From contig JAHQWG010000048.1 in NCBI GenBank assembly GCA_029856045.1, positions 31,298 to 95,297 on the forward strand: a stretch of DNA of 64,000 nucleotides. The letters are read 5' to 3'. Below the pieces are notes generated by a model. That model was not told the origin of the DNA. It was given only the letters and a program-made list of their open reading frames with translations, and made no database searches. Shown here piece after piece: positions 35,495-45,527 of this stretch. A program made the translations under genes and the position numbers. The first letter of the stretch is position 1. Every line of letters begins with the position of its first letter. This DNA is from Promethearchaeia archaeon. Lineage in GTDB: Archaea; Asgardarchaeota; Lokiarchaeia; Sigyniarchaeales; SOKP01.

Positions 35495-35971
35495 TTATTT
35501 TAAGGCGGTTCCGCAGTAGGAACAATGTTTTGCGCCAGGATTTTCGACTTTCTCACCGCATCCAGGGCAAAAATTAATTATTGCTCCTTTTACTTCTTCA
35601 GATGGAATTGGTGGTTCTACTTTTTCAGGTTGTTTAAGCTCAGTCCCACATTCTTCGCAAAATTTTGCTCCAATTGTAACCGGTTTCTGGCATTTAGGAC
35701 ACATATTGAGAAATTCATGACCACAAACTTTACAAAATTTATCGAATTTATTAGCAGGTGAACCACAGCTTGGACAATTAACTCTTTCTACCATATAATA
35801 TCTAAGAACATTAGAGATTGTTCCAATCCAAATAAAGCCAATGATCATATAAATCCACCAAGTACCCCAACCAAACAAGGTTGCAGCTAATACAATAAAA
35901 ACAAGTGTCCCAATAAATGCACCAATTACACTACTTCGCAAAGCTATTATTCCACGTTCTTCATCTTTCAT
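35495..35971 (-). CDS. Two-helix membrane protein with three zinc ribbons
   Basis: 158 residues: two transmembrane helices (about 10-34 and 37-58), then ribbons CPSCGSPANKFDKFCKVCG, CPKCQKPVTIGAKFCEECG and a final CPGCGEKVENPGAKHCSYCG after a Pro/Glu linker. Likely a paralogue of the 35079 gene with one ribbon added. Membrane-tethered zinc ribbons often act as adaptors; no direct evidence here. Confidence 0.7.
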   Translation of the reverse strand: MKDEERGIIALRSSVIGAFIGTLVFIVLAATLFGWGTWWIYMIIGFIWIGTISNVLRYYMVERVNCPSCGSPANKFDKFCKVCGHEFLNMCPKCQKPVTIGAKFCEECGTELKQPEKVEPPIPSEEVKGAIINFCPGCGEKVENPGAKHCSYCGTALK

Positions 35972-35979
35972 TTTTTATT

Positions 35980-36180
35980 TCAATCCTCTAATTTATTTTT
36001 GATAATTTTATAATTAGTTTTTATATTATTAAGATTTGTTTTACAATTTGGACATAAAATTGCATTTTTATCCAAAATAGTAGCACTACATGCAGGACAT
36101 AATTTTATTTTATCTCCAAATATGTCACTTTTATTAGAATTTAATAACTTTTTTATCTTTTTATTTTTTTTTCTTTTCAT
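35980..36180 (-). CDS. Small zinc-ribbon protein
   Basis: 66 residues. A lysine-rich N-terminus (KRKKNKKIKKLL) and one ribbon, CPACSATILDKNAILCPNCK. It ends nine bases before the 35495-35971 gene's start and so probably shares a transcript with it. Unknown role; a nucleic-acid-binding protein is possible from charge alone. Confidence 0.6.
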   Translation of the reverse strand: MKRKKNKKIKKLLNSNKSDIFGDKIKLCPACSATILDKNAILCPNCKTNLNNIKTNYKIIKNKLED

Positions 36181-36404
36181 TTATAAATATCACCATTCAG
36201 CGTTCAATAAACAAATCCTTTAAATTAACAAAGAAAAGAAATATATTAAAAAGATCTTTAGACCGATTTTTGAGAGAAAAATACTTTTTTCAAAAAGAGG
36301 AAAATAAATATCGAAGTCTTTGAATTAACTTTAAAAAATGAGAAGTAAGTTAATTAAAAAGTTTGAATAAATATAATTAAAATTGGATGATTAATAAAAA
36401 AGAG

Positions 36405-36605
36405 TTACTTCCTATATCTACGACTGGCGCCAATAGATCCTTGTTGGCCTCCATATTCACCTTTTATCATTCTTTTTTTATAGTTATCTCGATATCTGAT
36501 TCTGGGGATTTTTTTTGGGCGGGCATTAACACCCCGTTTTTGAACTTTAGGTGTTTGAGTTTTAACTTTACCTGCTTTCGTTAAAGAACCATGAGAACCG
36601 GGCAT
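36405..36605 (-). CDS. 30S ribosomal protein S30e
   Basis: 66 residues, very basic: MPGSHGSLTKAGKVKTQTPKV and the later PRIRYRDNYKKR are the S30e signature. In eukaryotes it is made as a fusion with the ubiquitin-like FUBI; here it stands free. S30e is limited to eukaryotes and some archaea, including Asgards and TACK, which supports the lineage call. Confidence 0.92.
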   Translation of the reverse strand: MPGSHGSLTKAGKVKTQTPKVQKRGVNARPKKIPRIRYRDNYKKRMIKGEYGGQQGSIGASRRYRK

Positions 36606-36698
36606 ATTCTTTTCTTTATTTATTTATTTTAAGTTATTATATATTAAGAATACTTAACTTAGCTTTTAAAATCATTAAGCGATTAAAAATTTTTGGTT

Positions 36699-38573
36699 TT
36701 AAATTGGAACACCAATGACGTTTAATTGATTTTTAATACTAAGAGCTTGATCTAAAAAATAATTTGACATATTATCATCTTTTAAGAGAAATTTATGGTA
36801 ATCTGATTGCATTTGATAATATTTATGCATCATTTTCAAGTTAAAAATCGTATCAGAAGTCAATAATTTTTTCATATTATTGAGAACAAGATAAGCATTT
36901 TTTGTATCTTTTCGAAAATAGATAAAAATCTTTGCTAATAATTTATTAATCTTTAAAATTTGCTTTTTATGCTGTTGAGTGGTGGTTTCATTAAGCCCAG
37001 ATAGATTTAAAGCTTGTTTTAATAACTTTATTGCATAAGCAATTTTTTCTGTTTTTTTATTGTATTTTGCTCTTTCATAAAAATATTTTAATTGAATCTT
37101 CAAGGAACCTTTAGCAATATTTAATGCTTTATTAAATTGAAGTTTAGCTTCACTTAGGTTTTCTTCTTTTAAGTTAATTTTTGCTTGGCTCAAATATGTA
37201 TCAGCGAGAATTTCTTGATCATTTATATCAGTTACATTTGATTCAAGAAAGTTTATGATTATATGAAAGTGAGTCTTAGCCTTATTTAATTGGTTAAATA
37301 ACAAATAAGTTTTTCCTATTTTTTTGTGCAATTTAATAATAAGAGCTAATGGGACATTTCCGCTTTTACATAGATCTAATCCGTTTTCTAGATATTCCAA
37401 TGATTTCTTTGGTTGGTTTAGGATTTTGGCTATTCTACTTAAATGTAGGAGAATTAAAATTACAATTTTCCTTTGTTTAAATTTGTTAAAAATTTTCATA
37501 CTTTCAACAAACAAATTAATTGCTTCAGAAAACTTATATGTACTATATTGTTCCAAAGCTCGTTGATAAAGTTCAATAGAAATGATTTCTTCAAAGTTGG
37601 ATGGTGGATTGCCTAATAATTTATATTCTACTTGGTGTAATTCTTTTGCGATTTTACTTTCATAATTAAGGGGAATAAAAGAAAAATTTAAGTCTTTTTC
37701 AGAATTGAGAGCAATTTCCTTAAAATTACCTGGTAAGAAATTCAACTTTTTAATTTCTTCAGATTCTATCAATCCAATAATTGAATTTAAAATCATACGA
37801 GAGAATTTAATCCATGAAGTAATTAATAATTCAAAATTGAAATTCTCTTCATTATATAATTCTAATAAAAGATAAGGAGTATAACAATACCAAGAACTCC
37901 TTACATGTATGTTTTTAATAACAAGATCATTGAAATAGGTTAGAAACCCTTTTTCCAATATAAGATATTCATTATTGGAGTCTGTATTTTTAAAGAAAAG
38001 AACATTATTTACGCGAAATTTTGGAATACCATTCTTTATATCCAATGGTAAATCATTAGTAGATTCCATACTTAATTTTTTAATTGAATTATTAACGTTG
38101 GTTGAAATTATTGTATTATAGTGTTCAAACTGTGATTGTTTGTTAAAAATTGATATTCTTATTCGATTCAACCATTTCGGTTCAAGCTCGTTATTTATCG
38201 CTTCTGGCATGAGTTGATTTAAAATTTTTAATAACTCTTGTTCTTTTCCTTTAATGGGAAATTCATGTTCTAAATTTGATTCAATTCCAATTTCTCTAAG
38301 TTTTTCTATTAAATAATTTAAGTTTTCTAGTGTGGAGAAATCTGTAATTCTAATCATAAAGATAAGTGAAATTTTGAAAGAGATTATTTCAAATGGTATA
38401 TTTAATCTTAGAGGTAGTTCAATAGGTTTTTTTATTGTGATTGCAATTATATTATTATCTAATATGGAATATCGAAAATTATTAGTTGATTCAAGGTTAT
38501 CTTTAAAACCTTTTTCAATAAATAATTTATTTAGAAAATTTATATCTTTTTCAGAAAAATGTGTTAATGACAT
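36699..38573 (-). CDS. TPR-repeat protein
   Basis: 624 residues, soluble. The first 300 residues are mixed alpha/beta and unrecognised. From about 325 on there are helical pairs with TPR-like residues (YQRALEQYSTYKFSEAINLFVESMKIF, SLEYLENGLDLCKSGN, AKTHFHIIINFLESN, AKLQFNKALNIAKGS), around seven to eight repeats. TPRs are protein-binding scaffolds. The start is two bases after the stop of the upstream permease gene, so the two form an operon; a partner or sensor role for the permease is plausible. Confidence 0.75.
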   Translation of the reverse strand: MSLTHFSEKDINFLNKLFIEKGFKDNLESTNNFRYSILDNNIIAITIKKPIELPLRLNIPFEIISFKISLIFMIRITDFSTLENLNYLIEKLREIGIESNLEHEFPIKGKEQELLKILNQLMPEAINNELEPKWLNRIRISIFNKQSQFEHYNTIISTNVNNSIKKLSMESTNDLPLDIKNGIPKFRVNNVLFFKNTDSNNEYLILEKGFLTYFNDLVIKNIHVRSSWYCYTPYLLLELYNEENFNFELLITSWIKFSRMILNSIIGLIESEEIKKLNFLPGNFKEIALNSEKDLNFSFIPLNYESKIAKELHQVEYKLLGNPPSNFEEIISIELYQRALEQYSTYKFSEAINLFVESMKIFNKFKQRKIVILILLHLSRIAKILNQPKKSLEYLENGLDLCKSGNVPLALIIKLHKKIGKTYLLFNQLNKAKTHFHIIINFLESNVTDINDQEILADTYLSQAKINLKEENLSEAKLQFNKALNIAKGSLKIQLKYFYERAKYNKKTEKIAYAIKLLKQALNLSGLNETTTQQHKKQILKINKLLAKIFIYFRKDTKNAYLVLNNMKKLLTSDTIFNLKMMHKYYQMQSDYHKFLLKDDNMSNYFLDQALSIKNQLNVIGVPI

Positions 38574-38575
38574 AT

Positions 38576-40453
38576 TTATATCCTCAGTCGTAATAACTCT
38601 CGACTTGTATATAATTGCATAAGTCCACTCACACTAATTGCTAAACCAAAGAAGGTTAGAACCATTATGGAAAGATATTCCGCAGCCTGTTGAGAAATGA
38701 GTGTATTCCCTAATAGGATCTGTTCAAGAGTTATAATATCTGTACTTATTAGACCTATAACGAAAAAGACAAATAAGCCGCCAATTAATTGAAGAATTCC
38801 TATAATATAATTAGCATTGTGAATTAATTTTAATCTGCCTTCCTTAATTTCAATAATTTGGCCATCACCAATAGCAATCATATCTCGATTCATCTTTTTA
38901 ATATAATAATAAATCATTTCTCTAAGTGGTATTACATCAAGAAGAACCGTTCCAAAAGTAAAAATACCAATATATATTAAAATTCGAAGAAATATCTCTC
39001 TAAATATTACATTAAATCCATCTATTGGAGAATTAATAATTGCAAAATTGGCGATAACAAAAATAAAAACACCCAAAGCACAAGTACTTATAAATTTTAA
39101 ACCGGATATAGTTAGAACTATTGAATTCCGATCAGCAATCGTTAAAGCATAATAGCTGATACCTGCGGTAAGTATGATAATACCTAACAATACAGCAATT
39201 GGTGGTAAGATAAATACGAAGATTAAACACATAGAACCTACAAAAATAGGTAGGTAGGGAAAGAATGGAGCTTTAAATGGGCGATCTAATTCTTTTCTTT
39301 TATTTCTTAATATGACAGCTCCAAAATTTATAAATGCCAACCCAAATAAATAAATAAAACTTGTCAATTGAGCAGCTAATCCGAAGGAGGTTGTAAAAAT
39401 TGTAAATAAAATAGCAATTATTAATGTGATAATCAATGAGTATATTGGCATTCCAGTTTTTTTACTTACTTTTTTTAGTCTTTTTGGGACATAGTTGTCT
39501 CGAGCTAAAGCAAATATGATACTCACAGCAGAGCCTATTGCAGCATTCATTGAAATTAATGTTGATATTATTGCAGCAATACCCATAAGAATGAATCCAA
39601 AAGGGCCTAATATTTTTAGTAGAATTTCAGATAATAACACAGGGGAATTGATTATTTCTTCTGCATTGTTTCCGATATTTATCAAAACTACAAATGTGAT
39701 TAATAAATAAAGAAATAGTGTTATGATAATAGCTGATATAAAAATTTTCGGAATAGTTTTTGATGGATTTTTAAGGTCTGAACTTAAATACGCTAAATTA
39801 GAGGTAATTGAAGTAAAACCAATAAATAAAATTGGAAATACAAAAATGATTCCAATCATTTTATCTATATTCATTTCTGATAAAAGATAATCAAAACTGA
39901 AATTATCTATATTAGTAATGGGTGCAATTGTAATTCCAGAAATAATAAAAATTACCAAAAATAATATGAGGAGAATTGTTAATAATATTAATATTTTAGT
40001 TGCCCTCTGGCTTGTACGGAATATTAAGATCCCCATAAAAAGAATTGATAATATTCCAATAAATAATAAGTAATCATGTAAAAACGGGAAAAATACATCT
40101 ATAGTACTGATAAATACTTGTGCAGAAAATGAACACGAAGCAATATTTGCAATCCAAAGGAAAAAACCGATAATAAAAGCCCAGAACCCACCCAACGCTT
40201 CTTTAGAAAAGGAATATCCACCACCGGAAACAGGAAGACTTGTTGCAAGTTCAGAAAAATTTAAAGCCGTTAAAAAAATCAAAATTCCTCCCAAAATCAA
40301 ACTAATTAAAACTCCTGGACCTGCATCACCTATTGAGGGTCCCAGGAGAGTAAATATTGTTCCTCCAATTCCACAACCAACACCATATAAAATTCCACCT
40401 AGAATTCCAACTGTTCTTTTAGGAGGTATTTTTTCTTGTTCAGAATCACTCAA
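38576..40453 (-). CDS. APC-superfamily amino acid permease with C-terminal extension
   Basis: 625 residues. The N-terminal 430 residues have about 12 membrane helices, with GVGCGIGGTIFTLLGP as the conserved first helix of APC transporters and the later FSELATSLPVSGGGYSFSKEAL. Additional helices at about 455-475, 485-505 and 560-610 make it longer than usual (about 450). It imports amino acids or related cations; substrate not predictable. The TPR gene follows immediately. Confidence 0.85.
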   Translation of the reverse strand: MSDSEQEKIPPKRTVGILGGILYGVGCGIGGTIFTLLGPSIGDAGPGVLISLILGGILIFLTALNFSELATSLPVSGGGYSFSKEALGGFWAFIIGFFLWIANIASCSFSAQVFISTIDVFFPFLHDYLLFIGILSILFMGILIFRTSQRATKILILLTILLILFLVIFIISGITIAPITNIDNFSFDYLLSEMNIDKMIGIIFVFPILFIGFTSITSNLAYLSSDLKNPSKTIPKIFISAIIITLFLYLLITFVVLINIGNNAEEIINSPVLLSEILLKILGPFGFILMGIAAIISTLISMNAAIGSAVSIIFALARDNYVPKRLKKVSKKTGMPIYSLIITLIIAILFTIFTTSFGLAAQLTSFIYLFGLAFINFGAVILRNKRKELDRPFKAPFFPYLPIFVGSMCLIFVFILPPIAVLLGIIILTAGISYYALTIADRNSIVLTISGLKFISTCALGVFIFVIANFAIINSPIDGFNVIFREIFLRILIYIGIFTFGTVLLDVIPLREMIYYYIKKMNRDMIAIGDGQIIEIKEGRLKLIHNANYIIGILQLIGGLFVFFVIGLISTDIITLEQILLGNTLISQQAAEYLSIMVLTFFGLAISVSGLMQLYTSRELLRLRI

Positions 40454-40494
40454 AATTTATTCCATTTAATATGCAATTCATATTAATTTAAAAG

Positions 40495-41946
40495 CTAAGA
40501 TTTTTCTAAATGAAATATACCTGAAATTATAATTAGACATCCACCGATTAATGATAAAATCATAATTATTAATGGGTTTGATTCACCAAAATCAATAAGA
40601 TTAAAAAAAAATCCAAATCCTATGATAAAAAAGATTATACTCATTCCAATTAATATTCCACCGAAAAATTTTGATGCTCTATAAATTAAAGATAATATTT
40701 CCAATCTATTTATTCGGCTTTCTTTATCTCTAATTTCTTCTTCTTGACCATCTAATTGCTTTTTTAGCTGTTGAAATATTTCTTTTGATTCACTTATACT
40801 TTTATCTATGGTATCTTTTGCTTTAGTTAATTTTTCATGTTCTTTTTCTGTATATTCTAACTTTTCAGTTATAGATTTTAAGTGATTTTCACGTTCGTTA
40901 TGTTCAGCAATAGCTGTTTCAATTTCTACCTTTAATTCATTCAATCTTTTTTCATTTAGACTTATAAGGTTCTCTTTTCCTAAAATTTGTTCTTTTATAG
41001 ACTCTATTGACTCATTTAATTCTATGATTTTTGTTTCTAAAGTTAGTATTTTTTGTTGTCTTTCTTCTACTTGGATTACATAGTTTCTAATAATTTGATC
41101 ATAAACATCTTTTCTCTTTTCTAATTCAGGAATCTGTTCATTATACTCCTGAAATTTGAGTTCAACACTATTTAATCTCTCTTCTTTATTCTCAATTTGT
41201 TCATTTAAAAGTTTTATTTCATTTTCTTTCGCTCCAATTAAATTATTAATATTAGAAATCTCATCTTTATTTTTATTAATAGTCGTTATCAGCCCTTCAT
41301 TTTCTGTTCTCAAACTTATTAATCGATTATCTAAAGTTTTAGATTCTTCTTTTAAAAGAGCAAACTTTTCTTCATTTTCTTGTATTTCTAGATTAAATTT
41401 TGCAATTTGGTTTCGTAATTCATCTTGATTCGTTAATTTTTCTTTAACTTTATCTTGGAGTACTGTTAAATCAATCTTTCTGGCTTGATAAGCATTATTA
41501 AGATCAGTGATCCTTTTTTGGAGGTCATTATATTCATTTTCTAATTTTTCTTTATTTTCAATTACTATCGCTAACTCTTCATTCAAAGTATTCGAACTTT
41601 CAACTTTTCGATTATATATTTCTTCCAACCCAGAAATCTTTTCCTCCAAAGCAATAAGATATTCTTCTTTATCATTTATTCTTTTAGTAACTACTTCAAA
41701 TCTTTTTTCTAACTCTTCAATTTCTTCACTTTTCTCAAGAGTTATCTTCTTATCTTCTTCCTTTTCTGATTCTGCTTCGCTTTTTCTCGCATTTGATACT
41801 GTATCAATACTGTTTTCGAATGTCCTCAATTTTTTATCGATAAGATCCCTACTATTTTTCGCCTTTATTAATAGATCTTTATCAATGCGATCTACTTCTT
41901 TCTCATTTTTTTTTTCCTTCTCTTCTTCGTTGAATTCTTCAGCCAT
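40495..41946 (-). CDS. Long coiled-coil protein anchored by two C-terminal membrane helices
   Basis: 483 residues. Residues about 1-425 are almost pure heptad coiled coil (Glu/Lys/Leu/Ile), without a globular head or Walker motifs, so not an SMC. Two helices at about 430-457 and 461-480 anchor the end. It would form a rod projecting from the membrane into the cytoplasm, if the tail is a hairpin. Possible tether or spacer; not matched to a named family. The next gene, divergent, has an MIT-like domain. Confidence 0.75.
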   Translation of the reverse strand: MAEEFNEEEKEKKNEKEVDRIDKDLLIKAKNSRDLIDKKLRTFENSIDTVSNARKSEAESEKEEDKKITLEKSEEIEELEKRFEVVTKRINDKEEYLIALEEKISGLEEIYNRKVESSNTLNEELAIVIENKEKLENEYNDLQKRITDLNNAYQARKIDLTVLQDKVKEKLTNQDELRNQIAKFNLEIQENEEKFALLKEESKTLDNRLISLRTENEGLITTINKNKDEISNINNLIGAKENEIKLLNEQIENKEERLNSVELKFQEYNEQIPELEKRKDVYDQIIRNYVIQVEERQQKILTLETKIIELNESIESIKEQILGKENLISLNEKRLNELKVEIETAIAEHNERENHLKSITEKLEYTEKEHEKLTKAKDTIDKSISESKEIFQQLKKQLDGQEEEIRDKESRINRLEILSLIYRASKFFGGILIGMSIIFFIIGFGFFFNLIDFGESNPLIIMILSLIGGCLIIISGIFHLEKS

Positions 41947-42249
41947 AAATTTCGCTCTAAATAATCAGTTTGATTATATATTCTAAATTTTAACGCATTA
42001 GTACTAATAATTAGATAATTACTAATTAAAAAATTTATATAATTCTTTATAAATGGAAATATTGTTAAAATTCGATTAAAATAATAAAATGAATTATTTT
42101 AAATAAAAACATCCCAAAAAATGACTTTTCTTTAAAAAAAAAATTATAGAAAAATTGGAGATAAAAACATTTATCAGACCGATCAGTTTTATTTAAAACA
42201 AATTAATCTTTAAAATTTACTTAATAATTCAAATCAAGGCGCTCAATAA
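41947..42249. other. Intergenic region between divergent genes
   Basis: 303 AT-rich bases serving two divergent promoters. The inverted repeat ATTAGTAC/GTACTAAT-like TAGTACTA at about 41999-42010 is the only symmetric feature, and a TTTATTTAAAAC near 42189-42200 could be a TATA box for the rightward gene. No ORF seen. Confidence 0.4.
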
Positions 42250-42879
42250 TTGAGTTATATCGTTACTTTTAATGAAAAATTAAAAGATTTGATTGATAAA
42301 GCAAAAGGATATGATAATTTAAAGAATTACAAAAAGTCAATAAAAGCCTGGATTGAAATCAGTGAATTTTGCTTACAATTTATGAAAAATCCTAAAATGG
42401 ATACAACTTATAAAAATATGCTTGTAAAGAAAATAAGAAATATTATTAATCACGTAAAATCTTTAAAATTAAAAATGCAACAAATAGAACAGAAAGCTAT
42501 AGAAATTGAGGAAGAGAAAATATCTACTTTAATAAATAATCTACCAGAACCTCCTATAGGTGAGCCTGAAGCATTAGATTCATCAGTTGATAATGGAATA
42601 ATAAAGGATGATATTATTAGTTCAGATCAAAAAGTTAAATCTGTACAAGAATTAAAAAATATTCCAAATGGATTCAAACCAATTAAACCAAAGAATTATG
42701 ATTTTGAAACGATAATTCCGAAAAATAAAACAAAACCTACTGTGAATTCACAGAAAAAAAGTCTAAAAAAAGATGATAAATTAAAGAAGCCGACTCGGTC
42801 ATGTCCATTTTGTGGTGGAGAAATTGGAATTGACGAGAAAATATGTTCTCATTGTGGAACACCGTTGAGTAATGGATAA
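42250..42879 (+). CDS. MIT-like three-helix domain protein with C-terminal zinc ribbon
   Basis: 209 residues. Residues about 5-75 (LIDKAKGYDNLKNYKKSIKAW...) follow the MIT pattern of Vps4 and related ESCRT partners: helix A with 'lid.Ak..D..knY..si..w', a second helix, and a third basic helix ending SLKLKM. Then a charged coil, a disordered linker containing PEPPIGEPEAL, and a final zinc ribbon (CPFCGGEIGIDEKICSHCG). MIT domains bind ESCRT-III tails. The Lokiarchaeal ESCRT system includes Vps4, so a cytoplasmic adaptor is possible, but no ESCRT-III gene is here. Starts at TTG. The MIT match is by eye. Confidence 0.6.
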   Translation: MSYIVTFNEKLKDLIDKAKGYDNLKNYKKSIKAWIEISEFCLQFMKNPKMDTTYKNMLVKKIRNIINHVKSLKLKMQQIEQKAIEIEEEKISTLINNLPEPPIGEPEALDSSVDNGIIKDDIISSDQKVKSVQELKNIPNGFKPIKPKNYDFETIIPKNKTKPTVNSQKKSLKKDDKLKKPTRSCPFCGGEIGIDEKICSHCGTPLSNG

Positions 42880-42910
42880 TTTTTCTTTTAATCAAATTTA
42901 AAGTCGTATC

Positions 42911-43720
42911 TTATTTTCTTATTAAACCCAATTCTTCCGGAATTGGAGTATATAACTCCTCACCGGGATGGTTCACTAATTTAAAGAAAAAACAATATCT
43001 CAATTTTTCCCTTATCGATTTAATTGGATAATGTTTTTCAGGTTTTCCACCAATAAAACGAGGTTCTCGGAAGCGAACTAAAAATGCTCCGGTTTTAATA
43101 AATTTATGGATTAAGAAAATTCTTCTAAAAAATAAGAGTAATTTGGAATGTAAGGGAGTTGTTTGACTTTTATGCTGAGACATAGATTCAATCGCGATTT
43201 TTACATCTTTAAATCGAATTCTAATAGATATATTTGGTTTAAATGAATAAAAGAAAAACACTCGTTTTGGTAATTCGGGTTTTTTTAGTTTTTTAAGAGC
43301 AAAATATACAAGTCTTGCGGTATTCAGATGATCCCGATGAAAATCAATAGCGTACCAAGGATCAGGAGCAAAAATAATGTCTGGTTTCTCTTTTCTAATA
43401 ATATCTAGTACAAAATTTAATGAAATTTTATTTAAAGGAAGGAATCCATCAAAAAAACCTGCCCAAATCAAATTGATTTGATTGCCGGTATATTTTTTAT
43501 ATACATCTGCTGCCTTCTCCATCTCATGCATTCTGACTCTTTTGATCCGCTCTCCTTTAAAATCATTTCTTTTGGTTCCATATTCATCATTTGTCATTAT
43601 AACTTCTGTTACGTTATTGCCTAGTTTTAAAGCCTCTAAACACATAAAAGGTGCGCCCATTTCAATATCATCTGCATGTGGTGCGAAAAAAAGTGCTCTA
43701 ATATTTTTACGCTTAGACAT
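42911..43720 (-). CDS. PIG-L/LmbE-family deacetylase
   Basis: 269 residues. Zinc site PHADDIEMG (His-x-Asp-Asp) and the second histidine in DFHRDHLNTA. Family members remove the acetyl group from GlcNAc-like sugars on phosphatidylinositol, mycothiol precursors or bacillithiol. In archaea they may act on sugar-lipid or cofactor precursors. Start ATG at 43720. No signal peptide. Confidence 0.88.
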   Translation of the reverse strand: MSKRKNIRALFFAPHADDIEMGAPFMCLEALKLGNNVTEVIMTNDEYGTKRNDFKGERIKRVRMHEMEKAADVYKKYTGNQINLIWAGFFDGFLPLNKISLNFVLDIIRKEKPDIIFAPDPWYAIDFHRDHLNTARLVYFALKKLKKPELPKRVFFFYSFKPNISIRIRFKDVKIAIESMSQHKSQTTPLHSKLLLFFRRIFLIHKFIKTGAFLVRFREPRFIGGKPEKHYPIKSIREKLRYCFFFKLVNHPGEELYTPIPEELGLIRK

Positions 43721-43809
43721 ATAATTTAAAGAAATTTTAAGAAATTATTAAATCTATCATATTAGAGTTCAATAAATTCTAATCTTTTGGTTGAATTATT
43801 TTTATCAAC

Positions 43810-44361
43810 TTATTTTCTTAATCTTTTTTTTTTATCCTTTTGATAATCTTCATATTTCTCAATGGCTCGATCTCTCCATATGGTTCGCCATCTTTTGAAT
43901 CCAGATTTTACGTATTTTTCTCGTCTATAGAAGTCTCTGCAAACCCAGCCAAATAGAATAAAAAAACGTTTTTTACCGCTTTCAATCGTTAAATTTCTTG
44001 ATTTTACACCTAATTCTCTTAGATGATTTACATACCTACTTTCTACAGCATCTTGTAATTTCCCTTCTATTTTTGTGTCTTCATAATTTTGGTTGGTTTC
44101 TATAAAGTAACTTCGAACTTTATCAAATATATTTCCGCGACATATTTTTATTAATTCGTCCGTAGAAACATTCATTTCAGTAAAAGTTTCTTTTACTAGT
44201 TCTACTGCTTTTTTTAGCGGTTGCTTGTTCTTAAACGGCTCTTCAAAAAATAACTCAACTGGTATGGTTTTAAAGATCATTTGATCAGTTTCTTTTCGAT
44301 AAAAACCTAAAAAAGCTGCTCCAACTAAGTCTCCAGTTCCAGAATCATCAATTTCAATCAA
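43810..44361 (-). CDS. Uncharacterised archaeal protein, possibly RNase H-fold
   Basis: 183 residues. The N-terminus EIDDSGTGDLVGAAFLGFYR recalls the first strand and acidic pair of RNase HII-like domains (IDEAGRGPxxGP), but other catalytic residues cannot be assigned. The C-terminus is strongly basic (YEDYQKDKKKRLRK), suiting nucleic acid binding. It begins at ATG 44361. Homologues of this type occur in other archaea, as I recall, without known function. Confidence 0.55.
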   Translation of the reverse strand: MIEIDDSGTGDLVGAAFLGFYRKETDQMIFKTIPVELFFEEPFKNKQPLKKAVELVKETFTEMNVSTDELIKICRGNIFDKVRSYFIETNQNYEDTKIEGKLQDAVESRYVNHLRELGVKSRNLTIESGKKRFFILFGWVCRDFYRREKYVKSGFKRWRTIWRDRAIEKYEDYQKDKKKRLRK

Positions 44362-44502
44362 ATTTTATTTTCAGTCTCATAATGCTTCAAATTTTCTTTA
44401 TTTTGATAAGATTTTAAAATTTTTAAATCTAATCTATATAATATTGAAAAAAAAAAATAATATTTCAATATAAACAAACTAATAAATTATAGGTGATATT
44501 TT

Positions 44503-44709
44503 ATGCCTTTTGTTCAAGTAAATGTATGGAAAGGGATTTCGGAAGAAAAGATTAAACAAATTATAGCTGGAATAACTAAAGTTTTTGTTGATATGGGCAT
44601 TCCTACCCATGCAGTAGAGGTTATCGTTTATGAAATTCCAAAAACTCATTGGGGTATTGAAGGAAAGCCAGCTACAGAATCCCGTCCAGGTGGAAAACCA
44701 CCTCAATAA
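44503..44709 (+). CDS. 4-oxalocrotonate tautomerase-family protein
   Basis: 68 residues. Begins MPFVQVNVWKG: Pro2, once the Met is removed, is the catalytic base of this family, and the beta-alpha-beta unit with VIVYEIPKTHWGIEG matches. It is a small keto-enol tautomerase forming hexamers; the substrate is unknown. It sits 24 bp before the cinA-type gene on the same strand. Confidence 0.85.
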   Translation: MPFVQVNVWKGISEEKIKQIIAGITKVFVDMGIPTHAVEVIVYEIPKTHWGIEGKPATESRPGGKPPQ

Positions 44710-44733
44710 TCGTAAATAAAAAAATGAACGAAA

Positions 44734-45525
44734 ATGAAAAAGACAGAGATCATAACCATCGGAAACGAGATCTTAATAGGTAAAACACGAGATACAAATT
44801 CATCTTGGTTAGCCAAACGTATAACTAAATTTGGGCACATTGTTACTAGGATTACCACAATTCCAGACGATATAGATATAATAGCTGCAACCCTTAAGGA
44901 ATCTTTAAACCGTTCGCCTGATGTGATAATTACTTCAGGAGGTTTAGGGCCTACATGGGAGGATTTAACATTAAAAGGTATAGCAAAAGGGTTAAATAGA
45001 GAACTGAAACTTGATAAAATGGCATATGGTATGCTTAAGAGAAGGTATGATAATATTTTTAAAAAAGGCATTACAAAAGTTGGAGGAATGACAGAAACTC
45101 GTGAAAAAATGGCTTATTTACCAGAAGATTCTTATCCTTTAAGTAATCCTGTTGGAGCCGCCCCAGGAGTTGAAATTAAAGAGGGCACATCGATAATCAT
45201 TTGTTTGCCAGGAGTACCAGCTGAATTAAAGGGTATATTTAAACAGCATATAATTCCAATTTTAAAAAAAGATGCAGGAAAATTTATTGAAAGAACTTTA
45301 TTTTTCCAAGGAATAGGTGAATCGGAAGTAGCTCCTATGATTTCAGCAATGCAGAAGCAATTTCCTGAAATCTATTTAAAAAGCCATCCGAAACTTACAG
45401 AGAAATTAGATATTGAGTTATCAATTACTGCATTCAATATTGAGAATGCTGAAGAGATTATAAATCAAGTATTAAAAATAATTAAGAAGAAAATAATAGA
45501 ATTGGATGGCAAAATAATTGCGTAA
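44734..45525 (+). CDS. CinA N-terminal/MoaB-like nucleotide-binding protein
   Basis: 263 residues. The MoCF-type domain is clear: IITIGNEILIGKTRDTNSSWLAKRI, TSGGLGPTWEDLT and PVGAAPGVEIK. The full CinA also has a deamidase domain, missing here; proteins of this short type are common in archaea and have been linked to ADP-ribose or nicotinamide-nucleotide turnover. Start ATG at 44734. It converges with the HEAT gene two bases away. Confidence 0.85.
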   Translation: MKKTEIITIGNEILIGKTRDTNSSWLAKRITKFGHIVTRITTIPDDIDIIAATLKESLNRSPDVIITSGGLGPTWEDLTLKGIAKGLNRELKLDKMAYGMLKRRYDNIFKKGITKVGGMTETREKMAYLPEDSYPLSNPVGAAPGVEIKEGTSIIICLPGVPAELKGIFKQHIIPILKKDAGKFIERTLFFQGIGESEVAPMISAMQKQFPEIYLKSHPKLTEKLDIELSITAFNIENAEEIINQVLKIIKKKIIELDGKIIA

Positions 45526-45527
45526 TT

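Noticed and set aside
40495..41946. SMC/Rad50-like ATPase
   Set aside because: No Walker A, signature or Walker B motifs; only coiled coil and membrane helices.
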